A stretch of 64,000 nucleotides of DNA from Leadbetterella sp040829825 (GCF_040829825.1 NZ_JBFOLH010000025.1), one strand, 5' to 3'. Shown: positions 34,295-43,933, numbered from the stretch's first letter. Program-made: numbers and translations. Notes: generated by a model from the letters alone, not told the origin.

Positions 34295-35260
34295 ATGAAG
34301 ACCACACTCCTGATCTTTCTGATGCTGGTGCCCGCGGGGCCGGAACCACCTGCCTGGGGCTTTTATGCCCATAGCCTGATCAATCGCCTGGCGGTGTATT
34401 CTTTACCGCCTGAGATGACTGGTTTTTTCAAGAAACATATTGAATACATTACCGAGAAAGCCGTTAACCCGGATCGCCGCCGCTATGCTATGGCGGGAGA
34501 AGCAGAACGGCACTTTATTGACCTGGACAATTACCCGGACTCGCTGAAAACCGTTTTACCGCGTTTGAGCTGGGAGGAGGCCGTAAAGCAGCTGGGCGAA
34601 GATGCCCTGAGAGCCAGCGGGATAGTGCCCTGGCAGGTGCAGAAGATGAAATACCAGCTTACCGAAGCTTTCCGGCTGCGGCAAAGCGACCGGATTCTTC
34701 AGACAGCCACTGACCTGGGCCATTATATTGCCGATGCGAATGTTCCGCTGCATACCACGAAGAATTATAACGGCCAGCTTACGGGCCAGCACGGCATTCA
34801 CGGGTTCTGGGAGTCGCGGCTGCCCGAGCTGTTCAGTACAGATTACGACCTGCTGATCGGGAAGGCCGCTTATGAAAAGAATGTTAGGGAAAGAAGCTGG
34901 CAAGCCGTTTTACAGGCGCATGCCGCCCTGGATAGTGTCCTGGAATTTGAACGCCGGCTTACACGTGAAACCCCGCCTGACCGCAAGTTCAGCATAGAAG
35001 AACGGAACGGCATTACGGTACGGAGCTATTCCCGAGGGTTCTCGGCAAAATACCACCGGATGCTGGAAGACCAGGTAGAGCGGCAGATGAAGCGTTCGGT
35101 CAGGATGATCGCTGACCTCTGGTACACGGCCTGGGTTGATGCCGGGCAGCCCGACCTGGACACCGTTCCGAAGTTTGTTCCCGACCCGGAAGAAGAGAAA
35201 GAGATGATGAAGGGCTGGCTGCAGCGGATTCTGAATGTAAGAAAAGAAGCGGATTATTGA
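34295..35260 (+). CDS. Zinc-dependent phospholipase C / S1-P1-like secreted hydrolase
   Basis: 321 aa with an N-terminal signal sequence (MKTTLLIFLMLVPAG) and a mature start near WGFYAH. The Trp and His at the mature N-terminus, then HFIDLDNY, DLGHYIADANVPLHTTKNYNG and GIHGFWESRLPEL give the repeated His/Asp trinuclear-zinc ligands of the phospholipase C/S1 nuclease fold. Probably exported to the periplasm or outside. Substrate (phospholipid or nucleic acid) not decidable. Confidence 0.85.
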   Translation: MKTTLLIFLMLVPAGPEPPAWGFYAHSLINRLAVYSLPPEMTGFFKKHIEYITEKAVNPDRRRYAMAGEAERHFIDLDNYPDSLKTVLPRLSWEEAVKQLGEDALRASGIVPWQVQKMKYQLTEAFRLRQSDRILQTATDLGHYIADANVPLHTTKNYNGQLTGQHGIHGFWESRLPELFSTDYDLLIGKAAYEKNVRERSWQAVLQAHAALDSVLEFERRLTRETPPDRKFSIEERNGITVRSYSRGFSAKYHRMLEDQVERQMKRSVRMIADLWYTAWVDAGQPDLDTVPKFVPDPEEEKEMMKGWLQRILNVRKEADY

Positions 35261-35334
35261 AGAACGGGCACTTTGACTGAAAATATACTTTCAGGCCGGG
35301 AACGGATAATCGACTGGGATCGGGAAAAGTTTTA

Positions 35335-35342
35335 TAGATTTG
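35335..35342 (+). promoter_or_regulatory. -7 box of the metallophosphatase gene
   Basis: TAGATTTG is a perfect TAnnTTTG match 19 bases before the ATG at 35362. Confidence 0.45.
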
Positions 35343-35361
35343 CCCTATAGATGATTTACAG

Positions 35362-36462
35362 ATGATGCTTTACCCTGCCCGCTTATTGGCTTTCTTTTTT
35401 GCCCTGCTGGCTTTTCATTCTTTAAAAGCCCAGGACAATCTTTCTGACGGCCCTCATGTTTTCTATACCAACGACAGCATCCGGGTATTTTCCGTTGAAA
35501 ACGGGCAAGCTGTGAAAACCGTTTTTCCTAAAGAGGCCCGGGAAAAAATAAAGCTCAGGATCGGCTTTTCCAATGCACCGGAAAAGAACTTTGAGGTAAT
35601 GCTTAAGCCGGGGAACCCCACAGAGCCCTGCCTCTGGAAGCAACCCGGAAAAATGCTGGTACTGTCGGATATTGAAGGAGAATTTGATGCGCTCAGGAAC
35701 CTGCTTCTGGCCAACCGGGTGATCAACAAAAAATACGAGTGGATATTCGGTAAAGGCCACCTGGTTATTTGCGGAGACCTGTTTGACAGGGGCCTTGAGG
35801 TTTCGGCCACGCTGTGGCTGCTGTACAAGCTGGAACAGGATGCCGTAAAGAAAGGAGGATATGTGCATACCATTTTAGGGAATCACGATATAATGAACCT
35901 GGCCGGTAATTTTAAATATGTGGCCAAAAAATATTTTGCAAATTCAGAAGCTATGGGCGTGCCTTATGAAGACTTTTACAGCAAAGACTCGGAACTGGGC
36001 AAGTGGCTGAGAAGTAAAAATATCATGGAAAAGATAGGAGGTAACCTGTGCCTGCACGGCGGGGTTTCTCCGGATGTCAACGGGCTGAAATTGAGCGTTG
36101 GCGAGATAAACGAGAAAGCAAGGCCCTATATTGGGTGGAAAGACCTGAAAAATACGGTGAAAGAGGATACCATACTGAAGCTGTTCAACAGTCGTGACGG
36201 GCTCTTCTGGTTCCGGGGATATTTCAGGGAACCGGTTGTTGACGAAAAAGTGGTGGATGAAACGCTGCGGCTGTATGGGGTGGAAAGAATTATTGTAGGC
36301 CATACCATTGTGAAAACGAATGTAGGATTTTATTACCATCAGAAAGTGCTGGGAATTGATGTTAACCAGCATACCGGTGACCACCAGGGGGCTTTGTATG
36401 AAAATAAAAGGTGGTATAAAATAAACCTCAGCGGTGATAAGCTCCCGGTACCTGCTCATTAA
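35362..36462 (+). CDS. Secreted calcineurin-like metallophosphatase
   Basis: 366 aa. A signal peptide (MMLYPARLLAFFFALLAFHSLKA) is followed by about 90 residues of N-terminal sequence and then the metallophosphoesterase domain: LVLSDIEGEFDAL, ICGDLFDRG, ILGNHDIMNLAG, LCLHGGVS and IIVGHTIVKT, which supply the two-metal ligands. Shewanella-like protein phosphatase (Shelphs) have this pattern. It would act in the periplasm. Two adjacent ATG codons (35362, 35365) are possible starts. Confidence 0.87.
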   Translation: MMLYPARLLAFFFALLAFHSLKAQDNLSDGPHVFYTNDSIRVFSVENGQAVKTVFPKEAREKIKLRIGFSNAPEKNFEVMLKPGNPTEPCLWKQPGKMLVLSDIEGEFDALRNLLLANRVINKKYEWIFGKGHLVICGDLFDRGLEVSATLWLLYKLEQDAVKKGGYVHTILGNHDIMNLAGNFKYVAKKYFANSEAMGVPYEDFYSKDSELGKWLRSKNIMEKIGGNLCLHGGVSPDVNGLKLSVGEINEKARPYIGWKDLKNTVKEDTILKLFNSRDGLFWFRGYFREPVVDEKVVDETLRLYGVERIIVGHTIVKTNVGFYYHQKVLGIDVNQHTGDHQGALYENKRWYKINLSGDKLPVPAH

Positions 36463-36559
36463 GGAGTGCAGCCGGAAGCTGAACCTGTATTGCTGACGGG
36501 GAACCGCTTAATGCAGGAAGAAAAAGAAGTTGTGCAGACCCGTATCCCTAAAAATGAAA

Positions 36560-37327
36560 TTATAAGTCTTTTTTCAAAAAAGTTTTGTAGGCTTTGAGAA
36601 GCGGAAACGCTATCCACAGGAGCAATAGCAGAACAGAAACGATCACGCCTTTTTCCGAAGTAAAGAATTTCTGGAATATGGCACCGGTAATGCCGAGAAG
36701 GGCGGAGATATCCAGCTTCATCAGGATGAGTATCCGGGCCAGGTCTACCGGGTTAAGAGCGGTGAGCACCAGCGAGGCTTTATCCAGCGGGTAATCGCTG
36801 AAAAGCATCAGCAGGGTAAGCGCCAGGCCATCATAAAGCAGGCAGAAATAGAACCAGATTCCCAGGGCAATGCCGATGCCTTTGGCCCTGTCGCGGGTAA
36901 GTGTACAGGCAAAAAATGCCAGGGATACAAAAACCAGCGATAAGAGAAAGCCGCAGAGCACCAGCGTAGCGCCCGCACCGGTTCCGTCGTAAATCCAGGT
37001 AGGAATGCCCACGCCTATAAAGAAAGCCAGGCAAAGTGAAATGTTTATGCCCCAGAACTGGCTGAGAAATATAGTTTTGCGGCTGATAGGCTGGGCAGAA
37101 AGCAGCTCCAGGAACTCATAGGAGTTGTAAAACTGGATGGTGGTAAAGACAATGCTCACCAGGGGAACCACCATCAGGATGATATTCAGGAGGCTCAGAA
37201 CGCCTTTATTGCCTTCTGATCCGAAGCCGTAGAAGGCCAGGCTGGTAAAAAGCAGCAGGAGGGTATAGCTGAGCACAAAACGGTTCCTGACAATGTCATA
37301 GATCACGTATTTGATAACTTTATTCAT
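36560..37327 (-). CDS. nosY: Nitrous-oxide reductase maturation ABC permease NosY
   Basis: 255 aa with 6 membrane segments and the ABC-2 permease layout (FLELLSAQPISRKTIFLSQF motif after the second segment). With NosF and NosD it forms the complex that assembles the CuZ copper-sulfide site of NosZ. It is the last gene of the cluster; it overlaps the NnrS-like gene by 4 bases, so translation is coupled. Confidence 0.88.
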   Translation of the reverse strand: MNKVIKYVIYDIVRNRFVLSYTLLLLFTSLAFYGFGSEGNKGVLSLLNIILMVVPLVSIVFTTIQFYNSYEFLELLSAQPISRKTIFLSQFWGINISLCLAFFIGVGIPTWIYDGTGAGATLVLCGFLLSLVFVSLAFFACTLTRDRAKGIGIALGIWFYFCLLYDGLALTLLMLFSDYPLDKASLVLTALNPVDLARILILMKLDISALLGITGAIFQKFFTSEKGVIVSVLLLLLWIAFPLLKAYKTFLKKDL

Positions 37328-38379
37328 GATTTGCTTCGTTTGAATTTTACAATAAGCCAGAGGATGGTCAGCAGGTAGACCAGGAAAAATACACCGTTAT
37401 AGATGCCGCCCAGCTTTCTGAGCTCAAAATTTTCGGTCATGTCGCCATAAATACGGATGATCAGGCCAATGTGCAGACCCGCCAGCCACAGGTACAAAAC
37501 CGGATGGAACGGAGTGGTGTTTATATTCAGCAGGCCGGGAAATATAATGGGTGCATGAGCCAGGATCATCGACAGCACAAAACCTACAAAGAACGAGTGA
37601 AGCACTGCATCATAGAGGTAGGGGTTGCCCATTTCGAGCATGCTCAGCACACCGGTTACCGCCAGCCAGAGGTAGGCCAGCAGCAGGGCCAGCCCGAGAA
37701 AACGGTAATGCCCTTCCCGTTTCAGGTTGACCCTTATCAGGTCATGCCTTAAAAGCCAGCTGGCCAGCCCGATCATGCTGGCACCTACCACTACCTTAGA
37801 GCCCAGGTGGTACAGGAAGGAGCTGACCAGCAGAAGCCCTATCCAGAAATATATTTCATAAAAGGCTTTTTTACTGACCGGCAGAAAGCGGGTCAGGTTT
37901 AGCCTCTCGCCGGTAATGGTCAGCACCAGGAAGAGCATCCAGGCGGCAAAAGCCCTGGGGTAGGAGAAGCTGAACAGGAAAACGGCATAGGCCATCAGCT
38001 GAAACGTGGCGCCGATGGCCATAATGAGGTCACCTTTGAGCCTGTATTTCCGGTAATTGCTGATGGTTATCCAGCAGTAGCCGGCGCTTCCGGTCAGCAG
38101 GCAAAGCACGCCGTACCGCCCCTGGTTAGCGATGAACAGGGGTAAGCTGAGGGCCATGACGATCACGAATATCCAGGCTTTTTTATCCGGGAAGGTGGCT
38201 ACCCGCTCCAGGCAGATCAATGTGCCTAAGAAAGAGCCGGCCATCAGCACGCCGTGGTGCGCTACAGGCAGGTAAGGGCCCGAAGGCAAAGGCTGGCCTA
38301 TTCGTATAATGCCGCAATAGATGCCCACAATCATGGCAATAAAGGCCAGCGGCATGACGATATACATGGCGTTTTTCAT
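37324..38379 (-). CDS. NnrS-like multi-spanning membrane protein in nos cluster
   Basis: 351 aa with about 10-12 hydrophobic segments. Conserved-looking His pairs occur in membrane segments (YLPVAHHGVLMAG near 40-50; HSFFVGFVLSMILAHAPIIFPGLL in the C-terminal half, given as HSFFVG and AHAPIIFP), similar to NnrS heme-copper proteins. It lies between nosF and nosY, overlapping both by 4 bases, so its product probably works with the ABC-type maturation or in N-oxide stress. The identification as NnrS-like is tentative. Confidence 0.65.
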   Translation of the reverse strand: MKNAMYIVMPLAFIAMIVGIYCGIIRIGQPLPSGPYLPVAHHGVLMAGSFLGTLICLERVATFPDKKAWIFVIVMALSLPLFIANQGRYGVLCLLTGSAGYCWITISNYRKYRLKGDLIMAIGATFQLMAYAVFLFSFSYPRAFAAWMLFLVLTITGERLNLTRFLPVSKKAFYEIYFWIGLLLVSSFLYHLGSKVVVGASMIGLASWLLRHDLIRVNLKREGHYRFLGLALLLAYLWLAVTGVLSMLEMGNPYLYDAVLHSFFVGFVLSMILAHAPIIFPGLLNINTTPFHPVLYLWLAGLHIGLIIRIYGDMTENFELRKLGGIYNGVFFLVYLLTILWLIVKFKRSKS

Positions 38380-39104
38380 AGCTCAGCCGTCTCCTTTTTT
38401 GACATCAGGTGGGCAATAATGCGGGAGAGCCGGTTTTCACCGGTTTCTTCTTTTATATCGCTCAGCTTTTTGAACAACTGCAGGTTTCCTTCTTCGAGGT
38501 ACATGATATGGGTGGCCAGCTCCTCGAGGTCAGCCAGGATGTGCGAGGTGATAATGATGAGCTTTCCTTTCAGGCTTTCTTCCAGGATTTTTTCTTTCAG
38601 GATCTCACTCGACAGCGGATCGAGACCGGCCGTAGGCTCATCCAGGATAAGGATTTCCGGGTTAAAGAGAAACGCGAGGGTGGCGCTCACCTTCTGGCGG
38701 GTTCCTCCAGACAGGGTGCCCAGGGGCTTATCGTAAATATCGCGGAGGTGAAAGAGGTCGATCAGCTCTTCATCGGTCTTCTGTACCACACCTTTTTCCC
38801 GGCGGATATCCCGCATCATATCGATAAGCTGGCTTATTTTAAGATTTTTAGGGTAATTACCGATCTGCGGCATATAGCCTATATGAGCCCTGTAATGGTA
38901 ATCGGACTGGATATCATACCCTTTTACCCGTATTTTACCGGAAGTGGGCACGTTCATGCCCAGCAGGGTTTTGATGAGGGTGGTCTTTCCCGATCCGTTA
39001 GGTCCGATAAGGGCTACCGATTGACCGGCCTCCATTTCAAAGCTGATGTTTTTCAGCACCTGGAGGCGACCAAACGATTTGTTTACATTTTCGAAGCTGA
39101 TCAT
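38376..39104 (-). CDS. nosF: Nitrous-oxide reductase maturation ABC ATPase NosF
   Basis: 242 aa ABC ATPase: Walker A GPNGSGKTT (about 36-44), signature LSGGTRQKV (about 135), Walker B ILILDEPTAGLDP (about 152-164) and H-loop TSH. Energises the NosDFY sulfur/copper delivery complex for CuZ assembly. Overlaps nosD and the next gene by 4 bases each. Confidence 0.93.
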   Translation of the reverse strand: MISFENVNKSFGRLQVLKNISFEMEAGQSVALIGPNGSGKTTLIKTLLGMNVPTSGKIRVKGYDIQSDYHYRAHIGYMPQIGNYPKNLKISQLIDMMRDIRREKGVVQKTDEELIDLFHLRDIYDKPLGTLSGGTRQKVSATLAFLFNPEILILDEPTAGLDPLSSEILKEKILEESLKGKLIIITSHILADLEELATHIMYLEEGNLQLFKKLSDIKEETGENRLSRIIAHLMSKKETAEL

Positions 39105-40360
39105 ACGTTCATTTTATTTGCAGCGAATGAGGCTAGTTTAACGGGCTTCATCCGGGGTTTTTCATCCATTAACCGGTCAGGCGTAATGCCCGGAATGATC
39201 TTTTCAACACGCTCCAGGAGCGATGCTGTAAAGCTGCGAAAGATCATCATGGCCTGGGGTACTCTTTCGATCAGTACGGAAAAAAGACTCACAGGCCGAA
39301 AGGGTACATCGCCGGTACCGTCACGGTCCAGGTCATACCCGTCATAGTTGTCCCAGTAGTTATTTGATATGGTATTGTAGGTGGTATTGCCACTGGTTCC
39401 CATATTAAAGGTGTTGCGTATAAAATTATTGTCGGATAGGGTATTGGCATCGCAGTTGGCCTGGAGGCGCAGGGCAATGCCGTTTTCCGAAAATTCATTC
39501 TTTTCCAGCACAGAACGGCTGCAGCCGTCCATATAGATGCCTACGGTGTTCGAGCTGAAGAGGTTGTGCTCCATGTGGCTTTCGGAGATATCTTTCAGGA
39601 GTAATCCGTAAGCGCTGGCTCCCCAGTTGTTGATAAAGCGGTTGTGCTTCATGGTGACTTTCCGGGTGTACATGACGGCTACCCCGGCACCGTTGTTTTC
39701 AAAGGTGTTGTATTCGTAGGTGTCGTTATGCGAAAACATGAAATGCAGCCCGTAACGGATATTGCGGGAAGAGTAGTTGTTTTTTACGGCAGAGTTGGTG
39801 ACAAATTCGAAGTAAATGCCGTCACGGTGACCGGTTACCCGGTTATGGTCAATAAATACACTGTCGCATTTCCAGGCGTGTATCCCGTTTCCGGTGGTTT
39901 GCTCTTCCTTTGGTGTTCCGGCAATATCGTTGCCGATCACTTTTGAGAGATTGGTGGCTGAGAGATACACCCCGAAGTAGCAATTCCTGAAACGGTTGTT
40001 TTTTACGGTGACGTATTCCGATTCGATCACTTTTACCCCGGCATAGTCGATGGTGCTGGTCTGGGGAACGTTTTCGAATTGTATGCCTTCAATGTGCACC
40101 CCGTTACTTTTCACGGTGAGTATTTCATTCCGGAACCCGCCGTCAAGCACCGGGAAATTTTCGCCCAGAAGGGTGAGCCGTTTACTGATCACGATATTCC
40201 TGACGGCATATTTCCCGCTTTTGATCAGAACGGTATCTCCATCCCGGGCGGTTATTTCCACTGCCCTGTAAAGTTCATTGGCTGAACTTACAGGGTATTT
40301 CCCGGCCATTGCGCTACCGGCTGCCAGCATAAAAAGGATACTATGTTTCAGGATACGCAT
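39101..40360 (-). CDS. nosD: Nitrous-oxide reductase maturation protein NosD
   Basis: 419 aa with an N-terminal signal sequence (MRILKHSILFMLAAGSAMA) and many parallel beta-helix (PbH1) repeats such as NNRFRNCYFGVYL, NNYSSRNIRYGLHF and NNYWDNYDGYDLDRDGTGDVPFRP in parts. This periplasmic beta-helix protein binds NosF/NosY and delivers sulfur and copper. Stop overlaps nosF start; nosL ends 3 bases upstream. Confidence 0.93.
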   Translation of the reverse strand: MRILKHSILFMLAAGSAMAGKYPVSSANELYRAVEITARDGDTVLIKSGKYAVRNIVISKRLTLLGENFPVLDGGFRNEILTVKSNGVHIEGIQFENVPQTSTIDYAGVKVIESEYVTVKNNRFRNCYFGVYLSATNLSKVIGNDIAGTPKEEQTTGNGIHAWKCDSVFIDHNRVTGHRDGIYFEFVTNSAVKNNYSSRNIRYGLHFMFSHNDTYEYNTFENNGAGVAVMYTRKVTMKHNRFINNWGASAYGLLLKDISESHMEHNLFSSNTVGIYMDGCSRSVLEKNEFSENGIALRLQANCDANTLSDNNFIRNTFNMGTSGNTTYNTISNNYWDNYDGYDLDRDGTGDVPFRPVSLFSVLIERVPQAMMIFRSFTASLLERVEKIIPGITPDRLMDEKPRMKPVKLASFAANKMNV

Positions 40361-40363
40361 GTT

Positions 40364-40768
40364 TCAGTCAAATTTTTTCTGCAATTCAGGCCACGTGATG
40401 CTGCCTGCATTCTTTTCTGCGGCAGAGAATGCCGCCGTATTGCCTCCCATGGGACTTGAATATTCATCCGACTGAACGAAAAACGCCTTTTCCACATCCA
40501 GGAACTCTTCAGGGGTATCAAAGTTATTGACTACCCGGAACGCGAAGTCGGTTTTGTCCATGGTACGGTGGTGACGGATCATGCAGCTGATATCGTCATA
40601 CTTATACACTTTACCTTTGGAGGTAACGGTTTCTGCAGCATATTTATCATCAACAATAGACATCTTACAGAAAGAGCACTGGTCTTCCCCGTAGTTGAAA
40701 GCTTCTGTTTTTGGAGCACAAGACCACAGGAGAAGAGGTAAAAAGGTAAATTTAAGATATTTTTTCAT
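40364..40768 (-). CDS. nosL: Copper chaperone NosL
   Basis: 134 aa lipoprotein (MKKYLKFTFLPLLLWSCAP, Cys17). CSFCKMSIVDDKYAAE contains the Cu(I)-binding Cys-x2-Cys and Met, and SPMGGNTAAF the conserved Met loop. NosL delivers Cu(I) to NosDFY/NosZ in the periplasm. Overlaps the upstream membrane protein gene by 17 bases. Confidence 0.93.
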   Translation of the reverse strand: MKKYLKFTFLPLLLWSCAPKTEAFNYGEDQCSFCKMSIVDDKYAAETVTSKGKVYKYDDISCMIRHHRTMDKTDFAFRVVNNFDTPEEFLDVEKAFFVQSDEYSSPMGGNTAAFSAAEKNAGSITWPELQKKFD

Positions 40769-41360
40769 GTTTTCTGAATTTGAATTCGTAACACAGGATA
40801 AAGATCAGGGCCACACCGAAGGCTGCGAAGATCCACCCGCCGATATCGGGGATAGAGTAGGCCCCGAAGTTAAGCAGCTCTTTATAACCCAGCAGAGGGG
40901 GCTGATAGGCCATTCCGGGTACTTTGATAGGGGCGTCATCGCTCAGGTTATGTCCGTATTCGTATCCCCATTTCCAGAAGTCGTAAAGGGCATACACTGC
41001 CCCGGCCACCAGTACGATAAAGTAAGCCAGTACGGCTGTTTTTTTTCGTAATAAAGCGGCTACCACGCCCGCCAGCGCCAGGAAAGCCACGCAATAGGGG
41101 AGAATTTTGAATTCGGGGAACATTTCTTCTTTAATGTGGGCCATTCCAATGTAATGGTTCAGTCCGTTGATGATCTCTACCTGTCCGCTGAGCTTGGAGA
41201 GCCATATTTTCATGGTGAGTCCTTCAGGGTATTGAGGCGCCCAGAGATCTATGCGCCAGATAGGTACAAAGTAGGTGATCAGGAGGCTGAGTGCCCCAAT
41301 AATCAATATCCATTGGGAAGCAGTAGAGATCCTGCCTGTCTGAGTGTTTGATTTTTTCAT
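40752..41360 (-). CDS. Membrane protein between nosZ and nosL (NosB position)
   Basis: 202 aa with 4 membrane segments and a periplasmic loop (about 35-75). Clade II nos clusters have a membrane gene called nosB directly after nosZ; this gene holds that position, but I identify it by place and topology, not by a motif. It starts 103 bases downstream of the nosZ stop, behind a strong hairpin, and overlaps nosL by 17 bases. Confidence 0.7.
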   Translation of the reverse strand: MKKSNTQTGRISTASQWILIIGALSLLITYFVPIWRIDLWAPQYPEGLTMKIWLSKLSGQVEIINGLNHYIGMAHIKEEMFPEFKILPYCVAFLALAGVVAALLRKKTAVLAYFIVLVAGAVYALYDFWKWGYEYGHNLSDDAPIKVPGMAYQPPLLGYKELLNFGAYSIPDIGGWIFAAFGVALIFILCYEFKFRKHEKIS

Positions 41361-41386
41361 TTCTTTAGGGAAAATGAAGAAGGGAG

Positions 41387-41443
41387 TACAGGCAGCTCCG
41401 GGCTTTTTAGTTTCGGGTAATCAGTAACCCGGAGCTACCTGTA
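41387..41443 (-). repeat. Strong hairpin between nosZ and the nosB-position gene
   Basis: Arms 41387-41402 and 41428-41443 are 16 bases long with one mismatch and a 25-base loop containing a second small hairpin (GGGT...ACCC). No U-tract follows on the minus strand, so it is more likely an mRNA processing or stability element than a terminator. Confidence 0.75.
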
Positions 41444-41462
41444 TTCTGTTTTCTTCGTGAAA

Positions 41463-43463
41463 TTATTTGCCGGCTACGGCCTTTTCGGCGGCGGCTTCCG
41501 GCGTATTACCTAAGCTCCATTTGAGCGGAACATTGCTGTTAGCCGGTGATACCCGTATGTATCCCTGCATTTCCTGGTGGAGGGCAGAGCAGAAGTCGGT
41601 ACAGTAGAACGGAGTAACTCCTATGCGGGTCGGAATCCATTTGTAGGTCTGGGTTTCACCCGGCATAATGAGCAGCTCGGCATTCTGGCTTCCCCTTACG
41701 GCAAATCCGTGCGGAACGTCCCAGTCCTGTTCCAGGTTGGTAACGTGGAAGTACACCACATCGCCCATTTTGATTCCTTCGATATTGTCAGGGGCAAAGT
41801 GCGAACGGATAGACGTCATATAGATGTGTACCTCTTTGCCTTTACGTTCCACGCGGGTTTCTTTTTCACTCCTGGCTGCATACGGGTGCTTGTTTTTCTC
41901 CAGCTCGTAGATCTTCCGTGTTTTGTCTTTGATCATCGAGGCCGGGATAGACTCGGCGTAGTGGGGCTCTCCGGTGGTTGGGAAGTCGAGGAGAAGCTTC
42001 ATCTTATCGCCGGAGATGTCGTACAGCTGAGCCGACTGGGCCAGTTCAGGGCCTGTAGGCAGGTAACGGTCTTTGGTGATCTTGTTGTACGCTATTACGT
42101 ATTTACCGTGCGGTTTTGCGGTAGGTCCGCCGGGAATGCTCAGGTGACCTACAGAGTAATAGGTAGGTACGCGGTCAATGATCTCCAGCTTTTCGATATT
42201 CCACCGAACCAGCTCGGAAGACACAAAGAAAGAGGTAATGGCATTGCCTTTGCCGTCAAACTCGGTATGCAGGGGTCCGAGACCCGGCTTCTGCACTTCG
42301 CCGTGAAGCACTTCTTCGTATTTCAGGATAGGAATACCGTCGAACTGACCGTCATATTTTTTACCCGCTATGGCTTTCTGCATTTTGTCGAATGAGAATA
42401 CCGGGATTACGGCTGCCAGCTTTCCTGAACCTACAATATAGCTTCCGGTTGGGTCTACATCACAGCCGTGAGGCGACTTCGGACATGGAATGAAGTAAAG
42501 CATATCGGGACAATCTTTGGGGTCGAGGGTCATCACACCATTGATGATGGTTGAAGTGGCCGAGTGGGTGTCTTCATCCCAGGTGTTATGGGCATACGTA
42601 CCTGCTTCTTTTTTGCCTTTGCCCTGTGCCAGGTACTGCTCTGCTTTTTTCCAGTTTACCGCCAGGATAAAGTCTTTGTCCTTTTGCGAGGCGTTTACTT
42701 CCAGCAGCGAGTTGGCCTGCTCGGTATTGTAGGTAGAGAAGAAGAACCAGTCGGCTGATTTGCCTTTTCCGGCCCGGGCCAGGTCATAGCTTACACCCGG
42801 TGTTTTCAGCTGGAACTTAATGGCCATGCGGCCGGTTTCTTTGTCGATGCTGATAAAGCTGATGTATCCTTTAAAGTTTTCTTTAAATGAGCTGATGGGC
42901 ACATCGGATACGTTATCGGGCGGAACGGAGAAACGGGTTCCCGCTACGGTATATTCCGTGTTGGAGGTGATGAAAGGCGACGAGTGGTTACCTCCTGAGT
43001 TCGGGATTTCGATGATTTCTTCCGTTTTAAAAGAAGAAAGGCTGATCCGGGCTATCCGGGGCGTGTTGTTCCCGTTGATAAATGCCCAGCGGCCGTCGTG
43101 CTCGCCATTGGTGGTAGAGAGGGCAATGTGGTGAGAGTCATCCCAGGGAATGAAGCCGTGAGAGGTATTCAGCATGGGTTTGGTTTCTTCGCTGTATCCC
43201 CAGCCGTTTTCCGGATGCTGGGAGAATACAGGGATATTTTTCAATGTTCTGCCGGAAGGCAATCCGATCACGGAAACCTGGCCGTTGAAGCCACCCGATA
43301 CGATGTTGTAGAACTCGTCGTGGGTGCCCGGTGCCACGTATACTTTCTGGGCGGCGTCACCCGCGAGTTCAGAGCCCGCGTTTCCGCCTCCGGGCCTACA
43401 GGCTGTCTGGGATACCGCCAAAGCACCTAGTGCCAGGCTGATCAGGTAATAATTGGTTTTCAT
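41463..43463 (-). CDS. nosZ: Nitrous-oxide reductase, clade II (Sec-type)
   Basis: 666 aa. N-terminal Sec/lipoprotein-like signal ending LAVSQTAC (Cys22), with no twin-arginine motif, which marks the clade II (atypical) NosZ. The seven-bladed propeller with CuZ His ligands occupies most of the chain (HDEFYNIVSGGFNGQVSVIG, ALSTTNGEHDGRW, GNHSSPF, SPHGCDVDPTGSY, GPLHTEFDGKG, GGPTAKPHGK seen in parts). The C-terminal cupredoxin holds the CuA motif FYCTDFCSALHQEMQG (Cys, Cys, His, Met). Reduces N2O to N2 in the periplasm. 14 bases after the cytochrome c gene. Confidence 0.97.
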   Translation of the reverse strand: MKTNYYLISLALGALAVSQTACRPGGGNAGSELAGDAAQKVYVAPGTHDEFYNIVSGGFNGQVSVIGLPSGRTLKNIPVFSQHPENGWGYSEETKPMLNTSHGFIPWDDSHHIALSTTNGEHDGRWAFINGNNTPRIARISLSSFKTEEIIEIPNSGGNHSSPFITSNTEYTVAGTRFSVPPDNVSDVPISSFKENFKGYISFISIDKETGRMAIKFQLKTPGVSYDLARAGKGKSADWFFFSTYNTEQANSLLEVNASQKDKDFILAVNWKKAEQYLAQGKGKKEAGTYAHNTWDEDTHSATSTIINGVMTLDPKDCPDMLYFIPCPKSPHGCDVDPTGSYIVGSGKLAAVIPVFSFDKMQKAIAGKKYDGQFDGIPILKYEEVLHGEVQKPGLGPLHTEFDGKGNAITSFFVSSELVRWNIEKLEIIDRVPTYYSVGHLSIPGGPTAKPHGKYVIAYNKITKDRYLPTGPELAQSAQLYDISGDKMKLLLDFPTTGEPHYAESIPASMIKDKTRKIYELEKNKHPYAARSEKETRVERKGKEVHIYMTSIRSHFAPDNIEGIKMGDVVYFHVTNLEQDWDVPHGFAVRGSQNAELLIMPGETQTYKWIPTRIGVTPFYCTDFCSALHQEMQGYIRVSPANSNVPLKWSLGNTPEAAAEKAVAGK

Positions 43464-43477
43464 ATTAGGTCAAAAAA

Positions 43478-43933
43478 TTATATTTCACCGTCATTTTTGC
43501 GCATAAATTCAATTATGCTCCTGGAATCCTCAAGTGACACGTTCTGGTTAGGCATCCGGATCAGACATTCTTCCAGCATTTTCTGTGCTTCAGCGTCTTT
43601 TTCCAGCATAATGTCAACATTGGTGATCATGTTGGTCAGCCACACGGCTGTACGGCGTTTGGTAACGCCTGACCAGCCCGGACCTACCAAACGGGTGTCA
43701 TCCAGCCGGTGGCAGGACATGCACTTCATTTCGTAAATCTCCTGACCGTGTTTTACCATAGCCGCATCCAGCGGATTGGTCAGCTTCACTTCCGTTACTT
43801 CGGTACCGTGAATAACTTCCTGTTTCTCAAGGATATCTTCACTGACTTCCGGAGATTCGGCTCTTTGTTTTGCTCCCTTACCACATCCGGCCAGGATGAG
43901 AATAAGAAAGACTGCCCATAACGATTTGTTCAT
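43478..43933 (-). CDS. Lipid-anchored monoheme cytochrome c of nos cluster
   Basis: 151 aa. Lipoprotein signal MNKSLWAVFLILILAGCGK (Cys17), then a single cytochrome c domain with CMSCHRLDDTR (about 72-76) and probable Met ligand in CLIRMPNQN. It is the first gene of the nos unit, 14 bases before nosZ, and is the likely electron donor to the CuA site. Confidence 0.9.
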   Translation of the reverse strand: MNKSLWAVFLILILAGCGKGAKQRAESPEVSEDILEKQEVIHGTEVTEVKLTNPLDAAMVKHGQEIYEMKCMSCHRLDDTRLVGPGWSGVTKRRTAVWLTNMITNVDIMLEKDAEAQKMLEECLIRMPNQNVSLEDSRSIIEFMRKNDGEI

